Source: JBCCGG01 sp039029395 (GTDB lineage Bacteria; Pseudomonadota; Alphaproteobacteria; Kiloniellales; JAKSDN01). Taken from it: a stretch of 64,000 bases of DNA. Each line of letters opens with the position of its first letter. Position 1 is the first letter of the stretch. Made by a program: the position numbers and the translations under genes. Location: assembly GCA_039029395.1 (NCBI GenBank), contig JBCCGG010000018.1:36977-100976 (forward strand), read 5' to 3'. Below the pieces are notes generated by a model. It did no database searches. It was given only the letters and a program-made list of their open reading frames with translations, and was not told the origin of the DNA. Shown piece by piece: positions 17,106 through 26,018 of the stretch.

Positions 17106-18155
17106 ATGAGGCGCATTGGAAGGCAAATCGTTTCAGGTTTGACGGCGAGCGCGATCGTCGCTCTAGGATTGACCGCTTCCACCTTGGCTGGCGAGGTTAA
17201 GAGCATTGCCGTGCTCGTGCCCGAACAGGGAACCGACTACGGCTGGAACCAGCAAGGGGTGGATGCCGCGCGAGCGGTTGCCGAGAAGTACGGGCTCGAG
17301 TTCATTCCGGCCGAAGGTTTGGGTTATGGCGATGTCCGGCCGACCCTGCGCGAGTTGGCCGAGGACGGCGCGAGCCTGATGATCGCCCATGCCAGCGGCT
17401 ACAACACCGCGGCGCCCGAGATCGCGATAGAGACCAATGTTCCCGTGGCCGTCGTCGACCGCCCCGACGACATCAAAGCGGGCCTGGTGGCCGACTACAC
17501 GCTGCACGGACACGAGGCCGCCTTCATGGCCGGCCAGATGGCCGCCGGAATGACCCGCACCGGCACGGTCGGGATTGTGGTTTCCGGCGAGCCGCCGTCC
17601 TGGAATTCTCAATCGGCGGGCTTCGCCCAGGGCGTTCGGGCGGCCAACCCCGACGTCAAGATCCTCTACGCCGTGATCGGCCCGGCCGCTTATGGCGACG
17701 CGGCCGGCGGGCGGCGGGTGACTGAGTCGGTGATCTCCGCCGGCGCCGACATCATCTTCGGCCAGGGCAACGGCTCCAGCTTCGGCATGATCCAGGCCGT
17801 CGAGACGACCAAGGCGGTCGACGGCGGCAAGGTCTGGTTCATCGACGTGATCGGCGACAAGACCTCGCTCGACAAGGGCCACCTGCTGTCCTCCGTGCTG
17901 TGGAACATGGCACCGGTCTATGGCGCCATGGTCGAGGACCTGAAAGCCGGCACCTTCGGCACCAAGCACTACAAGATCCAGCTGTCCGACGATTCCGTTA
18001 AGCTGCTGAAGACCGATCATATTCCGACCGATGCCTGGAATCAGGCCATGGCACTGCGCGACGACATCATCGCCGGCAAGGTGGCGGTCGATCTGGTCAC
18101 CGATGCCCAAGCGGTCCGCGCCCTCATGACCTCCGTCGACGCCAAGCAGGAGTAG
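17106..18155 (+). CDS. BMP family ABC transporter substrate-binding protein
   Basis: A 349-residue exported binding protein of the BMP/PnrA-like family, which elsewhere binds nucleosides. A signal peptide spans about residues 1-29 (core ALGLTASTLAG). The mature part begins VKSIAVLVPEQGTDYGWNQQ, the family start, followed by GVDAARAVAEKYGLE. ADIIFGQGNGSSFGMIQAVE and a C-terminal LKAGTFGTKHYKIQL segment are also typical. It heads an operon with an ATPase, two permeases and 4-pyridoxolactonase, so the cargo may be a B6 vitamer rather than a nucleoside. A hairpin with a T-run follows the gene. Confidence 0.87.
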   Translation: MRRIGRQIVSGLTASAIVALGLTASTLAGEVKSIAVLVPEQGTDYGWNQQGVDAARAVAEKYGLEFIPAEGLGYGDVRPTLRELAEDGASLMIAHASGYNTAAPEIAIETNVPVAVVDRPDDIKAGLVADYTLHGHEAAFMAGQMAAGMTRTGTVGIVVSGEPPSWNSQSAGFAQGVRAANPDVKILYAVIGPAAYGDAAGGRRVTESVISAGADIIFGQGNGSSFGMIQAVETTKAVDGGKVWFIDVIGDKTSLDKGHLLSSVLWNMAPVYGAMVEDLKAGTFGTKHYKIQLSDDSVKLLKTDHIPTDAWNQAMALRDDIIAGKVAVDLVTDAQAVRALMTSVDAKQE

Positions 18156-18163
18156 CGCCAGCG

Positions 18164-18207
18164 GCCGGCGCCCCAAGAGACACGAGGGTGCCGGCCGGCT
18201 CTTTTTT
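18164..18207 (+). terminator. Attenuating hairpin after the BMP gene
   Basis: GCCGGCGCCC (18164-18173) pairs with GGGTGCCGGC (18186-18195), ten pairs with one G-T wobble, followed after six bases by a run of six T (18202-18207). It lies between the binding protein and the ATPase of the same operon. Partial termination there would give excess binding protein, a common arrangement in ABC importers. Confidence 0.6.
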
Positions 18208-18317
18208 CTCGCGGTCATGGCCTATGATGGTGAGCCGATGAGGGAGTTGGGGCCGGCGGCCGCCCACCGCGTTCGCGGCCGCGGTCAAAGTATTAGGTTC
18301 AGCGGCGAGGTCAGGGC

Positions 18318-19919
18318 GTGCGCTCGAGTTCCGTGAATCCCGATAGCCATGATGTCGCGATCGCGCTCAACGGCATCACCAAGCGGTTCCCGGGTGTGGT
18401 CGCCAATGACCGGATCTCGCTGACCTTTCGCCGTGGCGAGGTCCATGCCCTGCTTGGCGAGAACGGCGCGGGCAAATCGACCCTGATCGCCATCATGTCG
18501 GGCATGCAGCGCCCGGACTCCGGCCAGATCCAAGTGGCTGGCCGGTCGGTGCGAATCACCTCGCCCTCGGCCGCCCTTCGCCTTGGAATCGGAACGGTCT
18601 ACCAGCACGTCCTGCTGGTGCCCAGCCTGACCGTGCTCGAGAATCTCATGCTCGGCGCGCCCTGGTGGCGGCCCTGCAACCGAACGGCAACGCTGAAGCG
18701 CTTCGAGGAGCTGAGCGCGCTGCTCTCCACCAACGTGGCGCCGGACTCCCTGGTCGGCCGGCTGTCCCTGGGCCAGCAGCAGCAGGTCGAGATCATGCGC
18801 GCCCTTTGGCATGGCGAGCTGGTGCTGATCCTGGACGAGCCGACCTCCATGTTGACGCCCCAAGGGGTCGCGGAGCTCGGCGTGGTCGTACGCCGCCTGC
18901 GCGATCACGGTGTCGCCGTGGTTTTCATCACCCACAAGCTGAAAGAAGCCTACGACCTGGCGGACCGTGTCTCGGTGCTCCGGCTGGGCCGGGTGGTCGG
19001 CGAGCTGGGCCCCGAAGACCTTCGGGCGAAGTCGGAGCTGGAGGCGATCGACGCCGTGGTCGCCATGATGTTCGGGCGCGAGGAGGAGCCCGAGGATCTC
19101 AAGACCACGCTCCTGGGCGGCGCGCGCGAGCGCGACGGCCTGAGCGTGGCGGAACGAAGCGGCGAGCCAGCTCTTTCGATGCGCGGCTGCCATAGCCACG
19201 GCGATCCGGGCGAGTGCCCCTTGGCCGGTGTCGATCTGGATGTCTGGCCCGGCGAGATCCTGGGCATCGCGGGTGTCGACGGCAACGGACAGAAGCATTT
19301 CGCGGAGGCCTTGGCGGGACAGCGGCGTCTCAGCGCCGGATCGATCCTCCTAGGCGGCGAGGCCGTGGAAAGAACCGACGTCATCCAGCGGCGCGCGCGG
19401 GGGGTCCGCTACATTACGGACGAGCGGCTCGGCGAGGGAACGGCGGCTCGGCACTCGGTCGCGACAAACCTGATCCTGAAAGAGATCGGAAAATCGGCCT
19501 TCTGGCGCCACGGCCTCACTCAGTGGCGCCAGATCAACGAGCACGGCCGGAAGATGATCGCGGAGCACGACATCCGCGCGCCCTCGGAGCGAACCACCAT
19601 CGAGAAGCTTTCCGGCGGCAACATCCAGAAGGTCCTGCTGGCCCGGGAGTGGGCGCCGGATGCGTCCCTGGTGATCTTCAACAAGCCGACCTACGGGCTC
19701 GACCTGCAGACCACGAAGCGCGCGCGGGACTGGATCAAGAGCGGTGCCGGCGCGCCGGGCGCGGTCATCATCGTGATCTCCAACGAGCTCGACGAGCTGA
19801 TCGAGGTCTGCCACCGGATTGCCGTGATCGACCGGGGAAGGATCGCGGGCGTGGTCGACGCGGGCGACGGCGCGACAAGCGAGATCGGGCGCCTGATGAC
19901 CGGCGCGGAAGCCGCCTGA
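18318..19919 (+). CDS. ABC transporter ATP-binding protein, two fused nucleotide-binding domains
   Basis: A 533-residue ATPase of the type that partners BMP proteins and sugar permeases. NBD1 (about 12-250) has Walker A LLGENGAGKST, signature LSLGQQQQ and Walker B LVLILDEPTS. NBD2 (about 275-525) has the degenerate Walker A GVDGNGQKHFAEAL and signature KLSGGNIQK. Its Walker B segment reads VIFNKPTYGLD, lacking the usual acidic pair; some degeneration of NBD2 is normal in this family. The start is GTG 18318, 162 bases after the BMP stop. The next permease begins one base after its stop codon. It energises import across the inner membrane. Confidence 0.9.
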   Translation: MRSSSVNPDSHDVAIALNGITKRFPGVVANDRISLTFRRGEVHALLGENGAGKSTLIAIMSGMQRPDSGQIQVAGRSVRITSPSAALRLGIGTVYQHVLLVPSLTVLENLMLGAPWWRPCNRTATLKRFEELSALLSTNVAPDSLVGRLSLGQQQQVEIMRALWHGELVLILDEPTSMLTPQGVAELGVVVRRLRDHGVAVVFITHKLKEAYDLADRVSVLRLGRVVGELGPEDLRAKSELEAIDAVVAMMFGREEEPEDLKTTLLGGARERDGLSVAERSGEPALSMRGCHSHGDPGECPLAGVDLDVWPGEILGIAGVDGNGQKHFAEALAGQRRLSAGSILLGGEAVERTDVIQRRARGVRYITDERLGEGTAARHSVATNLILKEIGKSAFWRHGLTQWRQINEHGRKMIAEHDIRAPSERTTIEKLSGGNIQKVLLAREWAPDASLVIFNKPTYGLDLQTTKRARDWIKSGAGAPGAVIIVISNELDELIEVCHRIAVIDRGRIAGVVDAGDGATSEIGRLMTGAEAA

Positions 19920-19920
19920 G

Positions 19921-20979
19921 ATGACCGACAGCAGCCAGCCGCGCTGGGCCCCGGAAGCCCTTCATAGGGTTCTTCGCGTCCTGCTGCCGATTCTATTGGC
20001 GCTGGGTGCGGGCGCCGTCCTGCTTGTCATCCTGGGCAAAGACCCGCTCGCCTACTACGGATACGTTCTCAAGCGCGGCCTCTACAGTCCCTCGGGCTTC
20101 GAAGCGTCGATCACCCGCATGGCGCCCTTGCTGTTGATCGCGGCCGGGCTGATCGTCGCGTTTCGCGCCGGGCTTTGGAACCTCGGAGTCGATGGCCAGT
20201 TTCTCTTGGCCGCCGTCTTCGTATCGGCCCTGACGCCCGCCCTCCTGCCCTTTATGCCGGCGATCGCGGCCATCGTCCTGGCCTTTCTGGTGGCGGTCGC
20301 TGTCGGCGCGGCCTGGTCCTTGATACCGGCTTTCTTGAAGGCGCGGCACGGCATCAACGAGATCATCTCGACCCTTATGATGAGCTTTCTGGGCGTCAGC
20401 TTCGCCAACGTGCTGATCAAGATCCCCTTCAACGATCCAAGCACCACCGTGCCGCAGACCGCCACCTTGCCAGTCGATGACCGGCTTGCGAGGCTGGGCG
20501 ATAGCACGGTCCATTGGGGCGTGGTGCTCGCGGTCATCATGGTCGTCGCGGTTCATTACCTGATGGAGCGAACCTCCCTGGGGCTGAAGCTTCAGATCGT
20601 CGGCACCAACCCGCGCACCGCGATCCACTGCGGGCTGGACGTGAAGCGGCTGACCTTCGTCGCCTTCGCCATCAGCGCTGGGTTGGCCGGGCTGGCCGGG
20701 GCGGTGGATGTCTTGGGCGTGCACGGAACGATCCGGGCCGATTGGAACCCGGCCTATGGCATCGTCGTCATCCCCTTGGTGTTCCTCGCGCGCTTCAACG
20801 GCTTCGCGGTCATCGCTTTCGTGTTCTTCTTCGCCGTCTTGATGATCGGCGGCGAGAGCGCGGCGCGGCGCCTGGGCGTGCCGAGCTTCTTCGTCCTGGT
20901 CTTGGTCGCCTTGTTGATGCTGTTCTTCGCGGTGATCGAGTTCCTCGATCACGCCCGGCGCAATCGGGCGGGGAGCTGA
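19921..20979 (+). CDS. ABC transporter permease 1 (BMP-associated)
   Basis: A 352-residue inner-membrane permease of the branched-chain/ribose/nucleoside type. Around eight to ten hydrophobic segments are visible, beginning VLLPILLALGAGAVLLVIL. The family-typical phrases GLWNLGVDGQFLL, GINEIISTLMMSFLG and LGLKLQIVGTNPRTA are present. These motifs define the larger of the two permeases that accompany BMP proteins (YufP-like). Start ATG one base after the ATPase stop; the partner permease starts three bases after its own stop. It forms the translocation channel with the 20983 gene product. Confidence 0.9.
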   Translation: MTDSSQPRWAPEALHRVLRVLLPILLALGAGAVLLVILGKDPLAYYGYVLKRGLYSPSGFEASITRMAPLLLIAAGLIVAFRAGLWNLGVDGQFLLAAVFVSALTPALLPFMPAIAAIVLAFLVAVAVGAAWSLIPAFLKARHGINEIISTLMMSFLGVSFANVLIKIPFNDPSTTVPQTATLPVDDRLARLGDSTVHWGVVLAVIMVVAVHYLMERTSLGLKLQIVGTNPRTAIHCGLDVKRLTFVAFAISAGLAGLAGAVDVLGVHGTIRADWNPAYGIVVIPLVFLARFNGFAVIAFVFFFAVLMIGGESAARRLGVPSFFVLVLVALLMLFFAVIEFLDHARRNRAGS

Positions 20980-20982
20980 GTC

Positions 20983-21918
20983 TTGGACGCGCTTTTGACC
21001 GAGGTCTTCATCGGATCGCTGATATTCGGCGCGGTCACGGCCGGCGTGCCCCTGCTGTTGGCCGGATTGGGCGAACAGGTCTCGGAGAAATCGGGCGTTC
21101 TCAACATCGGCCTGGAAGGCATGATGCTGATCGGCGCCTATGCCGGATTCACGGCCGCTTATCTGAGCGATTCCTTCCTGCTAGGGTTCTTGGCGGGCGG
21201 GTTCGCCGGCCTTGCCACCGCGGCCTTGATGGCTTTGCTTTGCGTGATCCTCGGCATGAATCAAATCGTCGTCGGCATTGCGATCACCTTGGGCGCGGAG
21301 GGTTTGACCGCGCTGCTCCATCATTTTCAGTTCAGCCGCAGCTATCCCCGCCTGTCGAAAGTGGAAACCTGGCCGATACCGGGCCTGAGCGATCTGCCCT
21401 ACGTCGGCTCCGCGCTGTTCGACCGGAATGTCCTGATCTACTTTGCAATCCTTCTGACCGTGGCGATGGTCTGGGTCTTCAGGCGCACACATTTCGGGCT
21501 CAACCTCCAGGCCGCCGGAGACAAGCCGGCCGCGTTGGACGCAACCGGCGTGAACGTCAAGGCGACGCGGAGCGCAGCGGTCCTCATAACCGGCTTTCTC
21601 GGCGGACTTGGCGGCGCCTACATGTCGACCGTGGGTGGCGGCCTGTTCCTGCCCTTCATGACCGGCGGCGCCGGCTTCATCGCCATCGTGCTCGCGATGC
21701 TGGCCCGCGGACATCCCTTATGGGTTCTGGTCGGCGCGCTGCTGTTCGGCGCGAGCCTTTCCATGGCGACCGCCCTGCAGGTGGCCGGCGTGAACATTCC
21801 CACCGACGTGGTTCAGATGTTGCCCTTCGCGATGGTGATCCTGGTGCTGGTGCTCTTCGCGCGCCACAGCCAGCTACCCCCCGCGCTGGGAATTCCCTAT
21901 CATCGCGGGGAGCGTTAA
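20983..21918 (+). CDS. ABC transporter permease 2 (BMP-associated)
   Basis: A 311-residue permease, the YufQ-like partner of the 19921 product. It starts with TTG at 20983, which gives the normal N-terminus before the first membrane segment. Family motifs are GVLNIGLEGMMLIGAYAGF, NQIVVGIAITLGAEGLTALL and FGLNLQAAGDKPAALDATG. The C-terminus ends in a hydrophobic helix (MLPFAMVILVLVLFA). It is followed 54 bases later by 4-pyridoxolactonase on the same strand, with no terminator between them, which ties the importer to vitamin B6 breakdown. Confidence 0.9.
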   Translation: MDALLTEVFIGSLIFGAVTAGVPLLLAGLGEQVSEKSGVLNIGLEGMMLIGAYAGFTAAYLSDSFLLGFLAGGFAGLATAALMALLCVILGMNQIVVGIAITLGAEGLTALLHHFQFSRSYPRLSKVETWPIPGLSDLPYVGSALFDRNVLIYFAILLTVAMVWVFRRTHFGLNLQAAGDKPAALDATGVNVKATRSAAVLITGFLGGLGGAYMSTVGGGLFLPFMTGGAGFIAIVLAMLARGHPLWVLVGALLFGASLSMATALQVAGVNIPTDVVQMLPFAMVILVLVLFARHSQLPPALGIPYHRGER

Positions 21919-21972
21919 AGCCGAAGCGACGATGGCGCACTCATCAATCGACTGGACGGAGGAGACGCACAG

Positions 21973-22794
21973 ATGACCGACACGAAAGTACACCTGCTGG
22001 ACGGCGGCACCTTGGTGATCGACGGCTTCCACGCCTTTTGGAACCGGGGTCCCGGCGGCGAGCTGCGCTTCCCCTGCTATGCGGTGTTGGTCGAGCACAA
22101 GGACGGGCTCTACATATTCGATACCGGCTACGACCACGACCATGTCATGAAGGTGCTGCCATTCGAAAAGCCGCTGCAGACGCCTGAGCAGACCATTCCC
22201 GGCGCACTGGCGGCCATCGGCAAAAGGCCGGAGGACGTAAATTACGTCATCAACTCCCACTACCATTTCGATCACTGCGGCGGGAACAAGCATCTGAAGA
22301 CCGCCTGCACGATCTGCCATTCGGCCGAGCTTGATGCCTGTACCGGCCATCAGCCCTTCGAGCGGCTTGGCTACTCCGACACCAGCTGCTTTGCCGGCCT
22401 CGGCATCGAAACCGAAGACGGAAGCTCGGTCGGTGGATCCGGCGACCCGGAGATCGACATCTACACACCCAAGTACGAGACCTTCACCGGCGATCAGGAG
22501 ATCGCCAAGGGCCTCTGGCTGTTCGAGACTCCGGGCCACACGGCAGGCCACTACAGCATGATGGTGGAGCTTGCCAACCGACGTCCCATGCTGTTCACCG
22601 CCGACGCCTGCTATAGCCAGAAGAACATGGAGATGATGTGCATCTCGAGCTTCCACCTGGACCCGACGGCGAGCGTGAAGTCCATGCAGCGATTGAAGGA
22701 CCTGGCCGAAAAGCACGATGCGGAGCTGTTCTACTCCCACGATCCCGAGAGCTTCGTGGACTACGTCAAGGCACCGGACGGGTACTATTCTTGA
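21973..22794 (+). CDS. 4-pyridoxolactonase (metallo-beta-lactamase fold)
   Basis: A 273-residue zinc hydrolase that opens 4-pyridoxolactone to 4-pyridoxic acid in vitamin B6 degradation. It fits the M. loti enzyme far better than generic AHL lactonases: opening TDTKVHLLDGG, then FWNRGPGGE, GYDHDHVMKVLPFEKP and QTIPGALAAIG are near identical to it by memory. Zinc ligands are visible as His96, His98, Asp100 and His101 (NSHYHFDHCGG), His189 (TPGHTAGH), Asp211 (FTADACY) and His256 (YSHDPES). The start has GGAGGAG upstream (21959-21965). It is the last gene of the BMP-ABC operon and is convergent with the aminotransferase. Confidence 0.9.
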   Translation: MTDTKVHLLDGGTLVIDGFHAFWNRGPGGELRFPCYAVLVEHKDGLYIFDTGYDHDHVMKVLPFEKPLQTPEQTIPGALAAIGKRPEDVNYVINSHYHFDHCGGNKHLKTACTICHSAELDACTGHQPFERLGYSDTSCFAGLGIETEDGSSVGGSGDPEIDIYTPKYETFTGDQEIAKGLWLFETPGHTAGHYSMMVELANRRPMLFTADACYSQKNMEMMCISSFHLDPTASVKSMQRLKDLAEKHDAELFYSHDPESFVDYVKAPDGYYS

Positions 22795-22820
22795 GCCCGG
22801 ACGGGCGCTCTGCGATCTGC

Positions 22821-23999
22821 CTAGGGCGCGCCTTGGTCGATGACCGCCAGGGCGCCGGCCACGCCGGCCGGCACGTCGGCGGCGAACCCCAGTTTGCGCA
22901 GAGCGCCGCCCAAGGCGGTCACGGCCACGACGGCATAAATCGGTTCCGCGGTCGGGCCCATATGGCCGATGCGCAGCAGCTTGCCCAGGGTATCGCCGCG
23001 CCCGACCGAGAGCACCACGCCGTAGAGATCGCGCGCCGCCGCGACGATCGCCCCATCGTCGAGACCATCGGGCAAGCTGACGGCGGTGGTTGTCGGCGAG
23101 GCGATCGCCTCGGACGCCGGCCACAGCGTGCAGCCCATCGCGGTAACTCCCGCTCGGCAGGCCGCGGCGGTCAGGGCATGGCGCGACCAGACCACTTCCG
23201 GCCCCTCCGCAAGATAACGCTCGATCGCCGCGGCGAGGCCGCTGATCTCGGAAATCGACGGGGTGAAGGGAAAGGGCTCGGTGCGGCGCCAGGCATCCTT
23301 CCAATCCAGATAGCTCAGGATCGAGGCCCTCGGGCTATCGGGGTTCTGCTCCATGTGGCGCCAGGCCTTCTCGCTGACAGCGACGAAGGTGATCCCCGGC
23401 GTTCCGCCCAGGCACTTGCCGGGCCCGGTGATGAATACATCAGCCTGGCAGTCGCTCGGATGAATATCCATTCCGCCGAAGGACGACACTGCATCGACCA
23501 GCAGCATCGCGCCGTGGTCGGCGACGGCCGCGCCGATCTCGACCAGCGGATTAATGGTGCCCGACGGCGTGTCGTGATGGACGACGGAGACCACCGAGAT
23601 CTCCGGGTGCGCCTTGAGCGCCTGCGCCACGGCTTGGCCGGTTATCGCCTCGTTATAGGGAACCTCGATCTCCACCATGTCCTTGTGGTAGCGCGCCGAC
23701 CAATACCCGAAGCCCTTGCCGTAAACTCCGGAGGCGAGATTCAGCACCACGTCCTGCTTGGAGATCAGCGAGGCCGCCGCCGCCTCGATGGCAACCGCCG
23801 GCTCGGCCTGAAGAATCAGCGCGGGGTCGGGCCAGCGCAGGGCCTCGGCGCATTTGACGGCGGTTTCCTCATAGAAGGCCTGAAAGCTTGGGTCGTAGTC
23901 GTAACCGAGCGGCCGCGCCATGGCCTGCAAGACATCGGGATAACCCTGAACCGGCCCCGCCGTCAGGGTTATGACGGGTGGCTTAATCTCTGTGGTCAT
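22821..23999 (-). CDS. Pyridoxamine-pyruvate aminotransferase
   Basis: A 392-residue class V PLP-fold aminotransferase that converts pyridoxamine plus pyruvate to pyridoxal plus alanine, the pyridoxamine entry point of B6 degradation. It matches the M. loti enzyme (393 residues) closely: VITLTAGPV near the N-terminus, ASLIS...DVVLNLASGVYGKGFGYW, VEIEVPYNEAI, HHDTPSGTIN, VDAVSSFGGM and SPTTTAV. The substrate-binding lysine is Lys195 in TGPGKCLGG, and Glu66 is the likely counterpart of the second active-site residue. It is divergent from pyridoxine 4-oxidase across only 58 bases, so the two share a promoter region. Confidence 0.9.
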   Translation of the reverse strand: MTTEIKPPVITLTAGPVQGYPDVLQAMARPLGYDYDPSFQAFYEETAVKCAEALRWPDPALILQAEPAVAIEAAAASLISKQDVVLNLASGVYGKGFGYWSARYHKDMVEIEVPYNEAITGQAVAQALKAHPEISVVSVVHHDTPSGTINPLVEIGAAVADHGAMLLVDAVSSFGGMDIHPSDCQADVFITGPGKCLGGTPGITFVAVSEKAWRHMEQNPDSPRASILSYLDWKDAWRRTEPFPFTPSISEISGLAAAIERYLAEGPEVVWSRHALTAAACRAGVTAMGCTLWPASEAIASPTTTAVSLPDGLDDGAIVAAARDLYGVVLSVGRGDTLGKLLRIGHMGPTAEPIYAVVAVTALGGALRKLGFAADVPAGVAGALAVIDQGAP

Positions 24000-24057
24000 G
24001 TCGCTCGCTCCTCGAAAGAGTCAACGATAAAGCCTGTTGGCTTGGACATTCGCCGCG

Positions 24058-25617
24058 ATGGCTTATGACTATGTCATCGTCGGCGCCGGATCGGCCGGCT
24101 GCGTTCTCGCGGCCCGGCTGAGCGAGGAAGAGTCGCTCTCCGTTTGCCTGGTCGAGGCGGGCGGTCCCGCGCTTGATCCAGCGATCGCGGACCCGGCCAT
24201 GTGGCCGGCGCTGCAAGGCCGGGAGATCGATTGGGGCTTCGAGACCACGGCCCAACACCATACGGCGGCGCGGCGCCACGCTTGGCCGCGCGGCCGTGTG
24301 ATCGGCGGCTCGAGCGCGCTCAACGCCATGGCCCACGTGCGCGGCCACCCTAGGGATTTCGACAGCTGGGCGGCGGCCGGCTGCGACGGATGGGGTTACG
24401 CCGACTTGATGCCATACTTCATCAAGTCCGAGACCTCGGACCGCCCGGGCTCGCCTTACCATGGCTATGGCGGCCCGATTACCCTCATGACGCCCAGCGA
24501 GCCGCACCCGATCACGCGCTGCTACATGGCGGCCGGCGAAAGTCTCGGCATCCCACCGACCGACGAGCACAACGGGCCCTGCATGCTCGGGCCGACCCTC
24601 AACAGCCTGACCATCGTCGAGGGCAAGCGCCAAAGCGTGGCCGACGCCTATCTGACGCCCGCGCTCGGGCGGCCTAATCTGGAAATCCGCACGGGCTGCC
24701 TCGTCGACCGGGTCGTCATGACCGGCGACGGTCTTTGCCGTGGGGTGGAGGTTCTGCAAGACGGTCAGCGCCAGGTGATCGCGGCGGGGCGCGCCGTGCT
24801 TCTGTGCGGCGGCACCGTCGGATCGCCTATGGTTCTTGCGCGCTCCGGACTTGGCCCGGCGTCGGATCTGACCGCTCTGGGTATCCAGGTGCAAGCGGAC
24901 TTGCCGGGCGTCGGGCAAAACCTCCACGATCATCTGCTGAGCGGCGGCAACCTCTACCGCGCCAAACGCCCGGTGCCGGCGAGCAAGTACCAGCATTCCG
25001 AATCGCTGATGTATCTGGAGGGTGACGGCGATCGGCGCGCGCCCGAGATGGTGCTGGCCTGCGTCTTGGCACCGGTCGTGACCGAGTGTTTCGAGGCGCC
25101 GGCGCCGGGCAAGGCCTATACCATCATGTTCGGCGTCACCCATCCCCGCAGCCGGGGCGCCTTGCGCCTTGTCTCGGCCGACCCGACCGCGGCGCCGGTG
25201 ATCGATCCGAACTACTTGGCAGAGGCCTACGACCGGGAGACCTACGTCAGAGCCTTGGAACGGGCGCGCGCGGTTGGCGCCGCGGCGGCCCTCGGGGACT
25301 GGCGCCAGGCCGAACTTTTGCCGGGACCGGGCGTTCGCTCCGAGCAAGAGCTGACCGCGTTTCTGGCCAAGGCCGCCTTCACGCACCACCACCCCGTGGG
25401 TACCTGTCGCATGGGCAGCGACGAATTGGCCGTCGTGGGCTCGGACCTGTCGGTGCGCGGGGTCCAAGGTCTCTATGTCATCGATGGCTCGATCCTCCCG
25501 AGCATTCCCACCGGGCCGATCAACGCGGCCATCGTCGCCATCGCAGAGCGGGCAAGCGACCTTCTGCGCGGCAAGGCGCCGCTCGCGCCCTTCGACCCGC
25601 GCGCGGCGCCGACGTGA
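24058..25617 (+). CDS. Pyridoxine 4-oxidase (GMC family)
   Basis: A 519-residue FAD enzyme oxidising pyridoxine to pyridoxal. The FAD motif VGAGSAGCVLAARLSE opens the protein and GGSSALNAMAHVRGHPRDF is the GMC signature. What separates it from other GMC proteins is agreement with M. loti pyridoxine oxidase in MWPALQGREIDW, NLHDHLLSGGNLYRAKRPVP followed by QHSES, and THHHPVGTCRMG, which carries the two catalytic histidines, as I recall that sequence. ATG 24058 is preferred; an upstream TTG at 24037 adds seven residues. Its stop overlaps the GTG start of the next gene. Divergent from pyridoxamine-pyruvate aminotransferase. Confidence 0.9.
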   Translation: MAYDYVIVGAGSAGCVLAARLSEEESLSVCLVEAGGPALDPAIADPAMWPALQGREIDWGFETTAQHHTAARRHAWPRGRVIGGSSALNAMAHVRGHPRDFDSWAAAGCDGWGYADLMPYFIKSETSDRPGSPYHGYGGPITLMTPSEPHPITRCYMAAGESLGIPPTDEHNGPCMLGPTLNSLTIVEGKRQSVADAYLTPALGRPNLEIRTGCLVDRVVMTGDGLCRGVEVLQDGQRQVIAAGRAVLLCGGTVGSPMVLARSGLGPASDLTALGIQVQADLPGVGQNLHDHLLSGGNLYRAKRPVPASKYQHSESLMYLEGDGDRRAPEMVLACVLAPVVTECFEAPAPGKAYTIMFGVTHPRSRGALRLVSADPTAAPVIDPNYLAEAYDRETYVRALERARAVGAAAALGDWRQAELLPGPGVRSEQELTAFLAKAAFTHHHPVGTCRMGSDELAVVGSDLSVRGVQGLYVIDGSILPSIPTGPINAAIVAIAERASDLLRGKAPLAPFDPRAAPT

Positions 25618-26018
25618 TCAAGCGTTTTGGGATCTTCATCGCCGCCGCGTTCGCCGTCGCGGGCTCGGGACATGCCGCCGACCCACAAAATATACACCTG
25701 CGGATCGAGAATGCCTCCGAGGTATCGATACGCTGCGTGATGGTCCTGGCGCATTTCGTCACCAAGGACATGCCGCCGATCCCATCGGGAAGCAGCTACA
25801 CAACGACTCTGATCCGGGACCCGGACCAGGGCACCTTGAGCTATGGCTCTTTCGACGACCATCCTATGATGCTCGAGAACCTCCTGTGCGGCAGTCTCTC
25901 CGATTGGACGACGACCTCTCGGGATCTTCCAATTCTGAACCTACGCTCCGCCGAGGCCACGCGATTCCACTTTCAATGCACCTTGCAGGACGAACGCCTC
26001 GCCTGCGCGACGCGTTAG
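25614..26018 (+). CDS. Small secreted protein of unknown function, coupled to pyridoxine oxidase
   Basis: A 134-residue protein beginning with GTG 25614 that overlaps the pyridoxine oxidase stop (GTGA), so translation is coupled. Residues 1-22 form a clear signal peptide (RFGIFIAAAFAVAGSGHAA). The mature part is short, beta-rich by eye (IHLRIENASEVSIRCVMVLAH) and has four cysteines that could make two disulfides (RCVM, LLCGS, FQCT, LACA). No family recognised. It ends one base before the convergent pyridoxal dehydrogenase. Its position in a B6 unit suggests a periplasmic accessory role, perhaps vitamer binding, but nothing in the sequence proves it. Confidence 0.6.
   Translation: MIKRFGIFIAAAFAVAGSGHAADPQNIHLRIENASEVSIRCVMVLAHFVTKDMPPIPSGSSYTTTLIRDPDQGTLSYGSFDDHPMMLENLLCGSLSDWTTTSRDLPILNLRSAEATRFHFQCTLQDERLACATR

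Noticed and set aside
21973..22794. N-acyl-homoserine lactonase (quorum quenching)
   Set aside because: The fold is shared, but the text and zinc-ligand numbering match 4-pyridoxolactonase and the neighbours are B6 genes.
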